A stretch of DNA of 37,779 bases from a virus, in IMG/VR virus record IMGVR_UViG_3300025652_000203, positions 1-37,779 of that record; one strand, written 5' to 3'. The position numbers were made by a program, and so were the translations under genes. Shown here piece after piece: positions 5,859-15,200 of this stretch (the first letter of the stretch is position 1; every line of letters begins with the position of its first letter). The notes beneath the pieces were generated by a model that ran no database searches, had not been told where the DNA came from, and saw only the letters and a list, made by a program, of their open reading frames with translations.

Positions 5859-6178
5859 CTGTTATAGAGTTTATCTTCAATTTTTTCTAGAGTCTTTTTC
5901 ATTTCCTCTACATCTTCTTGAGTTGTTAGTATTGTCTGTCTAATCATTTGATCTTTCATGTCAAATTCCATTCTAGTTATCTCAGCCTCTGGTATTGCTT
6001 CTAAAATTTCTTCTTTAAGAATGTTAACATCAATTTGCACTGGTTGCTCTTTAGCTTCCTGTATTTCTTGCATAAGAGAGTACCATCCGCCAACAACTAC
6101 AAATATACCTGCAGCTACCATACCCATAGTTTTAATACTCATTTTGAACGTTGTGTCTTCGTTTAATTCTTTAGCCAT
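5855..6178 (-). CDS. Single-TM coiled-coil protein, holin or spanin candidate
   Basis: 107 residues. A short charged N-terminus is followed by one hydrophobic segment at about 15-36 (S-I-K-T-M-G-M-V-A-A-G-I-F-V-V-V-G-G-W-Y). The rest is an acidic, heptad-like helix ending E-E-M-K-K-T-L-E-K-I-E-D-K. An N-in inner-membrane anchor with a periplasmic coiled coil resembles an inner-membrane spanin, or a one-helix membrane protein common near lysis genes of marine phages. Neither holin nor spanin can be assigned by sequence alone. It begins the envelope/lysis cassette, after the giant ejection gene, with a 47-base A/T-rich gap upstream. Confidence 0.65.
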   Translation of the reverse strand: MAKELNEDTTFKMSIKTMGMVAAGIFVVVGGWYSLMQEIQEAKEQPVQIDVNILKEEILEAIPEAEITRMEFDMKDQMIRQTILTTQEDVEEMKKTLEKIEDKLYNR

Positions 6179-6225
6179 TTTTATAGTTTACTTTTTATTA
6201 TAAGATTACGTATTTTTTACTTTAT

Positions 6226-9200
6226 TTAATCATGGTAGTAACACAAACCGCTTTTTGCTTTTGTCTTCATCTTACACCTCTTCTTATCAGACTTGATCTT
6301 TTTACACTGAACTTCTTTTGTTCCTTGATCTACCTTAACATGAATAGTACAATATGTATTATTACCATCTACTTTAGTTTTACATCTTTTTCCAGATTTA
6401 TTTACAGCAACGCAAGTAATATCTTTTTTACCCTCTTCTCTTTCTTTCTTTTGATCTTCAATAAAACTTTTTTCTATTACTTCTTCCTCTGCTTCTTTTT
6501 CTTTTTTCTTTTCTTCCTTTTTTATTTTCTTTTTCTTTTTCTTTTCAACTTCCTTTTTTTCTTTTATTTCATCTTCTACGGCTACCACATCAGAATCATC
6601 TATTTTTAAATCCCAAGTATTCCAACCCATTAACAAGGCAAATCTTTGTAAAGCAGTTATATCTTCTGTTAAAGCTGCATCTATGTTATCTACTTTTTTA
6701 ACAAGTCTATCTAGTGGTAAGTTTGTAGTAGCAGATACAATGTTAGCTATAATAGACCACGTAGGGTTATCAATGTCTAACAGGTCCATTTCTTTCATTA
6801 CTTCTTTGTTAAACTTTCTTGTTTGTATAGCTGAATAAAGTTTTCTACCTTTAGAACTTATAGTTGGAGATAAACCAAAAAACTTTAATATTGTATAAGT
6901 GTGATCTGCGTTCCAACCCTTACCTTCTTGTTTATTGTATTCTAATATAGTGTTTTTTAGTGTCAACGCAACGTTTCCACCAAATCCAAGACCACCAAGA
7001 ATAGAATCAATCATAGAGTTCGCAGTTCTTTCAAAAGCCTTTTCTTTTTCTTCATCTTCATCTCCACCTATCAAAGCACCTAACGCTGTTTGAAGAGCTG
7101 AAAATATTAAATTTTGAACACCCATGTAGTATATGATTTTACCTACATTTGTTTTTGCGTCACCTCTACCGTTTGCTAAATCTAAAAATGCTTTTTTAGT
7201 TAATCTAGCATATTGCATTGGAGTGTTTTTAAATGCCAGTATATACCTTCCTAATGGACTTGCTTGTTGCTGTGATATCATATCAGGTCTAGAAGACTGC
7301 TGAGACTCTTCTGTGTTTTCTGCAAAATCTTGAAAGGCTTTAGTTTCTGCTTGTTCTTGAGTCATACCTTGTTTTAAGTAAGTGTTTACTCTGTTTCTGT
7401 AAAACGTAGCACCACCAGAAGATATTGCAAAGCTATCCGCGATTTGCGTAGGTAAAAATCCTTTTGTCAATAAGTAATGTAACATAGCCTTAACTCTATT
7501 AGCAACGCCAACACCTTCAACTGCTTGCGCTAACTCTGCTTCGTTAATACCTCTTTGATTACCAGCACGCCTCTGTTTTAACATGTCAGAATTGAATATC
7601 ATTGTGAAGTCTTTTAAAAACTGTGGAAAATTTAATAATGCTCCACCAGCTTTTAAAGGGTTGTTGTCTGACCAATTTAAGTAGTTAATACTAGATATAG
7701 TTTGTAGTAATGCTGATCTCATGTTAAAAAACATGATCGCGCCAACAGATTGGTTTGCCCAGTTGTTAAAAGCATTTACTAGTCTGTTGCTACCAGCTTC
7801 TCTTTTTCTTCCAAACTCCATTCTGTAAAGAATATCTTCCAAAGCTTCTCTAAACCTAGTACCGTATATTGCTTCTATTTTATTTATATTATCTCCAACT
7901 AACCTACCGTCACTTCCCCAAACACCAAACATTATTTCTTTGTTTTGCCTCCATTCGGCTAGATGATCCTCTCTGTTTATTTCGTTGTTTATTGTATTTA
8001 TATCGCTATCTATATTTTCTACCGTCCAGTATTCTGTAGGTTCTAAATAACCTAACTCTTGATTTGTTATTAGTGCTAAGTTTTCAGCAAACGATTTCAA
8101 TTCCGTGTCACTCTGTACGAAGTTAACTAAAGCTTTTAAATCTCTTTGTGATAACCCAGGTACTTCCATACCGTTTTTATTCCAAAGATAAACTCTGATA
8201 GCCTGCTCAACAGTAAACTGATTACCTTCAAATCCTGTGTAGTCATCTAGTTTATCACTTAACTCTTTTTTTACATTAGGAAATTGTTTTAACAATTCTT
8301 TATATTGATTATTTAATTGCTGCTTAGACATGTTCATAGCTTCGTGTGCTCTTCCAAACGGATCAAACAAAGCTTTTTTGAAAAATGCCATCTGAGCCTC
8401 ACCTTGTCTACCCTTACCAATAAATCTATACACTAACCCTTTAAAATCTTCTGCTGAGTAAGGAACCCAAAACTTCCATTTACCCTTAGCAGAACCACGT
8501 ATTTTAGCTTGAGCATCAGAAAATACAGCTTCAGCTTTAACACCTTTAGTTTGCTCTAGTATTCTATTAAGGTCTAATTCCGCTTGGAAGTTACCATCTA
8601 ATACTTTATTGAATGTAGGGTTCATACTTCTACTAAACTGTATTTTGGCTTGAACAGAAGAACCTTTAATATCTAACTGTTCTAACATATCAGCAACAGC
8701 TTTTACATTAGGTAAAGCGTCGTCAACAAAGTACATATCGTTATACCCCTCTGCAAACTTTTCAGCCATCCACATAGCTTTAGCTTCACCAGTACTATTA
8801 CCTAACCCAGTAATATTTTCAATAGGCATATCTATACCTTGTTGTTTTAACCAAGCTTGTATTGCGGGCGCTGCTTCGGCTGGTCTAGCCGTTAGTATGT
8901 AATTGTTTTCAATACCATACTTAGCTATTCTGTTTCTAAACTTTTGCATTAAAGGACCTTCAACCCCACCTTTTACATTTACAAAATCACTGAAGTCAAA
9001 ATCGTAACCATCAGCTGCTAGTTGAGGTCCTTGTAATGGCCAGTTGCTAGAACTGATTTCTACAACGTCTTCTCCTTTAGTGGCGATAATAGTATTATCA
9101 CCTTTGTCAATAAGTGTTTCGTCAAAATCAAAAGCACTCATACCTCTTGACGGTGTTAAGTGATTTGTTTTGTTAGCGTTGTTTACAGCTTTACTAAAAG

Positions 9201-12200
9201 TATTCCTTTGTTCTACCTCTTGAATATTTTCAAAATTATGATAAGATTTATTTACAAAATCTTCTCCGACTCTTAATCCTTTTAACTCTGGGTCTAAAGC
9301 TGTTATAGCTCTAACTTCTTTATTATATTTGTTTAATTTATGAAACAACCTGCCTAAAGCGTTTTGTTCTAGTTTTGTTAAATCTGTTAAATTAGATCCT
9401 TCAACATATTCTAACTGCATGTGAGACTGCATTTTATTCATCTTAACAACACCGTCCATTTTCTTTTGAATAATGTTAACAACATAATCACTAAAGAAAA
9501 CGTCTAATTCTGCTCTTATTTCTGATTCTGTTAAGTTACGTTTTAACATATCAGCTAACTTTAACATTAAAACATTATTAGGTTTTAAATGGTCATATTC
9601 TAATTTTGTTCCTCTATCTTTAACAGGAACGTCTTTAGCACCATCTGATATTCCCCAAGGATAAGCAGCTTTTCTAGTTGGACTAGTCATACCGCTACTT
9701 AATGTCATTATGTAAGCAGCTGCGTCTCTATCATCTGTTAAACTATTTGGGTCGTTATAAGAATTATTAAATGCAATGAATTGATCCGTTAACATCGACC
9801 TATAACTTAACGCCTGGTTCTTATGTTTGTTAAAGTTTTTATAACTTAAAGCTGTGTTTAAATTTTTTATTACTTCATTGGAGTTTTCCGAAATTTCAAC
9901 CTTATTAAAATTAGGGTACATCTCTTTTAATTTTTTATCGTTAGTCACGTTAGGTTGTCTAGTTATATGAGAGTTAGTTCTCATTCTAGGTTTACCTTTT
10001 TCCATAGCTGGTTTAACAGGTATTATTTCTATACCTGGCAAGGCTTTGTTTATAAGCGCAGCCCAATCTCCAATACCTTCTGTTATCTGCATACCCATTC
10101 TACCTTTGTTAGGTATGTGTTTTTTATTTCTAATAACAGGACCACCCTCATATTCTACAGTCCAAAAACCATCTACAATCTTACCAGACGCAGCGAACTG
10201 TCCTTTTGTTTTCCATATATAACTTAGTGCTTTTGCTTTTTGTTCTGGTGTTGATTTTTTCCAAACATCCTGCAATAACACATCTCCTCTACCGTCAACA
10301 TCCATACCAGCGTGTCGCATTGCTACCACAACAGAATCGGTAATAGATTGTCTTGCTCTAGTTATAACATCTTCTTGGTTAGCTATAGATTTATATGTTC
10401 CGTCTATACCTAAGGCATTAAATACACTTCTTTCCTCTATAGCTTCTTGCTCCCAATATTGTCTAGCTTGATCAACTATAGAAGGAAAAACTTCTTTACT
10501 TCCCTTGTATGAGTTTCTTAAATTTATCTGAGAAATAACTACGCCTGTTTCTGTGGTCATTTCTTTTATAATATCACCATGAAGACTTTTATCAACACCA
10601 GCATCTACCAAGGCTGTTTTTATATAATTTCTAAGTAGCTTCACGTTTTCGCTAGGTATTTCCTTTATTTTTAAATTTGAAGAACCTACACTCATGGACA
10701 TAAATTCTCCCCAAGGTATCGTTCTATCTAATATAGAAACAGCTTGTAAATAATTTGTCGTTTGTTGTGGCGAGTTAACCAAAGCTTTGCTAAACACAGG
10801 CATCGACTTACCGTCTTGTAAAGAGTTTCTTACAGCGTCAGTTGTATTTTCATTTTGTCTAACCGTTTGGTTAGATATAATTTTACCATGTTGAGTTATT
10901 AAAGCTTTTACTCTTTGACTGACATTACTTTCCTTACCAACTATATTAACTTCTCGTCTAGGCGTTATACCAAAAACCTCTAAAAAGTCGTTAGTAGGCA
11001 TACTAGGTTTTTTATACTGAGGAAAGAAGTTTCCGTATGGTTTAGCGGCTTTATTATAAAAAGGTTCTAACAAAACGTTTTGTACACCCGTAGCTTTATC
11101 AGGTCTGTCTATAAAAGAACCATCTCTTTGTTTTACTCTTCTCGTGGTAAATCCTTGAGGTAAACCTATCCACAATAATTGATTGTGCTTGCTTATATAT
11201 TGTTGTAGGGCTTTTATATCTTGTTGGTTTAAATTAGCATTATTAGCTAACTTTTCAACTATAGAATCTAATATAGAAGTTCCTATAAGTTTTTTCATTG
11301 CTGGCCTTTGCCACACTGGAGTTCCGTCGTCTTTGTAAACAGCTGTTGGATCAGACATCATCATAGATATTGTTCCTCTAGGATCTAAGTCAGGAAGTGA
11401 TTTATAATTTTTACCTTCTGCAATTTCTGGATTATTATTTATAATATCATTTAAATTAACAAGATGTTGTTTTATTCTTGGTTCTCTATCTGTTCCTTTT
11501 TCTGCTTCGATCAATCTTTCACTAACAACTATACCACCTGACTGTATTCCTTTTGCTTCGTCCAATTGTTCGATTGAATCTTCCATTTGAGAAACCTCAT
11601 TCATTGCGTCATCCATAGATCTTGCAAAGCCTTTGTCTTTAGTGTACTTAGATAAAACTTCAAAAGCCCTAACTTTAAAATAAGTGTTTATATACGCAGC
11701 GGTATTTTTATATTTTTGTTTTTCGGTTTTAAAATCTCTAACTAATCCAACTACTGTTCTAGCTTTTCTAGTCTCAGTACCTAAATCAAAAAGCATGTCA
11801 GATATAATATCCTCTTTAAAATCTTCTAATATTTTTTGACTATCTGTTCCTACAGATTGTCTATAAGCCTCTTTCCATCTAGCTTCAGCCATCCCTCTAT
11901 ATTTAGCCGCAATCATAAACTCTTTCTGACCATCAGTAAGCCTATCATCATTATATATATCGTTAACTTCCGCGGCTAATTCAGCGGCTGTTTTTGGAGT
12001 CATTAAATTTTCAACTTCTTGCTGAACGTTTTGTTGGGCTTTAGAAAAACTAACTATAGCTGGATCCACCTCTGGATCAGTGATTTCAGAAAAATAAACT
12101 CTACTACCAATAGACATGTTTATTATATCTTCACTAAACTTCCCGTCTATAGCTTGTGAATTATAAGTTCTAAGAAATTCTAAAAGTTTTTCAGGAGTGT

Positions 12201-15200
12201 CTAAATTAGTATCTATAAGTTTGTGAAAATCTTCTTCAACTTCACCTTTTAAGAAATTAATTATTCTATCTTTAATTTTTTGAAGTATACCTCTGTTGTC
12301 TGGTCTGTTGTCCATTTTAACAACTCTATCTATAGACCCATCTTCATTATAAAGTGTTACACCATCCCCTGCTACGATGTCATGAAAGTTGTTTAAATAT
12401 TCTTCAGCGTAAACTTCAAAAGGCAATTCGTCACCGGTTTTTTCATCGTTTTTGTACCCACGCGCTTCCATCACGGCGTCTAAATCTTTTCTTTGACTTG
12501 GTGGTAGTAAATCTAATAATCCTTGTATAAGATCCTTTCCTTTTGGGGTCAATTTAGTGTTGTATTTCTTTCCGTCTTTACCTACAACTTGTCTTATTGG
12601 ACCATTGATTACAGAAAATAATACTTGATGTAATAATTCGTGAGATGCACCCGTGTTGTTTCCAGTTTCTAAAGATTTATCTTTATTTATAATAAGTATA
12701 GGCTCCATCTGTCCAGTTTTGGAATTGAGCCCTACGCCCATGAATGCTATTGCATTTAACGAACCAGGTACAGACTTATGAAAACCAGCGGCTATCATTT
12801 GTTCTCTAGTCATAGCTTCAGTACGAACGCCAGATCCGTCTTTATTATTTGTTACGTTTTTAACAGCGTTTACAGCTTTATCAAATTCAGCTTCGTTAAA
12901 AGTTTTAAAGTCAAAACCCCCGTCCATTTCTATCATCGCTTGAGAGACAGCTTCTGGACTAGTTACTATAACTCCCTGTTGGTCAAATTCAAAACCTTTT
13001 TCTTGAAGTTTTAGATAATTAATAGTATTTCGAAGATCGTTTATTATGTTAGCGTCTTTTTTACCAGGTGTTTTTAAAATTTCATTTAGTTCTAACTCGT
13101 AATCAGCTAATGTTTTTCCTCTATTCTCTGGGTTAGCTTGAAACTCTTGAGATTCAATCGCATCTGTTTGACTCATTAAAACTTCTGATCCAGTAAAGTT
13201 ATCTATACCCGTTATTGAGTTTATAACGCCTTGTATTCTTTGAGCTTTATCAACTCCTACTTTGTTGTTTATCTTTATATTACCTCTACTTTGTTTGTCA
13301 AAAAATCCATTTTCTTTAGCTCTTCTAATATCAGCGATAAACTCAGATAAACTATCATAACTTTTTCCTTCAAACTCATAAGGAGAAGCTTCTAATCTAA
13401 TCTCGTTACGTTCCTTAATTTTCTTAAGAATTTCCTTTCTTATCTTTTGGTGTTTTTCTGATCCAAGTTCATGGTCTTTAAGTTGTTGTCTTTTGTTCCA
13501 AATTTCAAAATCAAGTTGCGTTTCTTTTTTGCTTTTAAAATTTAAATTAACTTGCTTAGCTAATTTTTGTATATATTTTTCTGTATTATTTAACTCTCTT
13601 CTTAGTCTTTCTTCTTCCGCTGGGTTTTTAGTATCTTTTATTTGTTTCCTTAACTGTTCTTTTTTTACTAATGCATTTAAAGTTTCTTGTCGTTGATTAT
13701 GAGACATACTGTTGTATTCATCAAAATCAATTTGAGACTTAGCTAATACATAGTTTTGAACTTTTTGAATTATTTCATTAGCTTGACCAGGTTTTATTTG
13801 TCCAAGTTTTTCTTTGTTACGCATTACTTCTTGAAACACATCCATGTTTTCTATAGCAGCTTGGTACATACCTTGATCTATCTGTCCTTTTCTAAAACCT
13901 ACAGTTCTTGCGGCTCCACCAAAAAATACAGTGGCTGGGGTTAGTACGTTTAATGCTTTAAAATCTTCTGCCGTTGGAATATGAAAGTCTGTATCGAATT
14001 TATTATTGTATTGCATACTCACCATTCCACTAGCTAACTCTTGTAGGTTTTCTTCAATCATTTCCTTAGGAATCTCCTTAAGCATGTTACCAAATAGCTT
14101 GCTAAACGTAGCCATATTAGGTATAATACCATCTTTTGGTAACCATAGTTTTGGATTTAAGAAATCACCTTTTAACTTTTTAATTTGAGACTTACTCATG
14201 TTTTGCCACACCTTCGGATCTAGATAATCTTTTGCCCCACTTCTTATTCTACCAAAATTCTTAAACATATTAACATCAGGAAACAGAGCTTCAATACCAG
14301 ACTCAAACATTGTTTTAGTTACAGCGGAGTTAAAAGCATCTTCATAACTAAAATTTTCATCTACCTGAGACATAGCTTCTTCAACGTTCATAGGGTAATA
14401 CGCCATAGCGCCACCGACAACCTGTTGTGCTCTATCTTTTAGTTTTAATGTTTTTCCTACTGTTCCTAGACTTGGTATTATTTTAGTTCTTTGTATCATC
14501 TTCATACCGCTATAAAGCCTAGGAAGAGTTAAAGCCACTTGGTTTTTAATTATTTGTCCAGGTAAACTAGAGGAAAATTTTCTAGCTCTACTACCAACCT
14601 TACTAAAACCACCTCTTACAACACCACCACCTCTAACCATCATATGCATAAGCGTTAGTGTCTGTGCTGATTGCTCTATGAACGAAGTAATATTCATCTC
14701 TCCAGTTTTAGGATCAAACAGAGGTCCCATTTGTACCATGTCTGGTTTAAGCATGTTAGACATAGTTGAAAACAACTCATACGCTTGGGCCTTCTTTTTT
14801 TTAGAAAGTTTCTTTTTCCCTACAACCCCTCTAGCAAAATCAGCTCCTTCTATACTTAAGAAACCAACACCACCAAGAGCATAGTCTATTACGGTACCAA
14901 AAACTTCCTCTAACGGAGCTATTATTGGGGCGTACCAATGTTCAGAAGCTTTTTCTATTTTTGTTTGGTTGTCAACCATATCTTTATAAGCCTTGTTGTT
15001 TTTATAAAGATTGTTATATTTCAGCTTCATTACATTTGCTTCATTAGCAAAGTTTTCATAACCCTCAAACATTAATTTCATTCTTGGGTCAATGATTATA
15101 CCATTATATCTGTTACTTTTTCTTTGCGCATTTTCTGAAATGACATTAATTTCTGTTACCATCTCGTTGATCTTAGCAATGTTTTCTTCCGAACTTTCTA

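Noticed and set aside
6232-6609. 125-aa plus-strand frame rich in Phe and Leu, resembling a membrane protein
   Set aside because: It is the complement of the Lys/Glu linker of the giant protein; Phe/Leu richness is the mirror image of Lys codons.
10280-10305. D-V-D-G-R-G-D in the giant protein as an RNA polymerase D-x-D-G-D site, since crAss-like phages carry giant virion RNA polymerases
   Set aside because: The spacing is D-x-D-G-x-x-D, not D-x-D-G-D, and no second polymerase motif is recognisable. A double-psi-barrel prediction for residues 2300-2700 would settle it.
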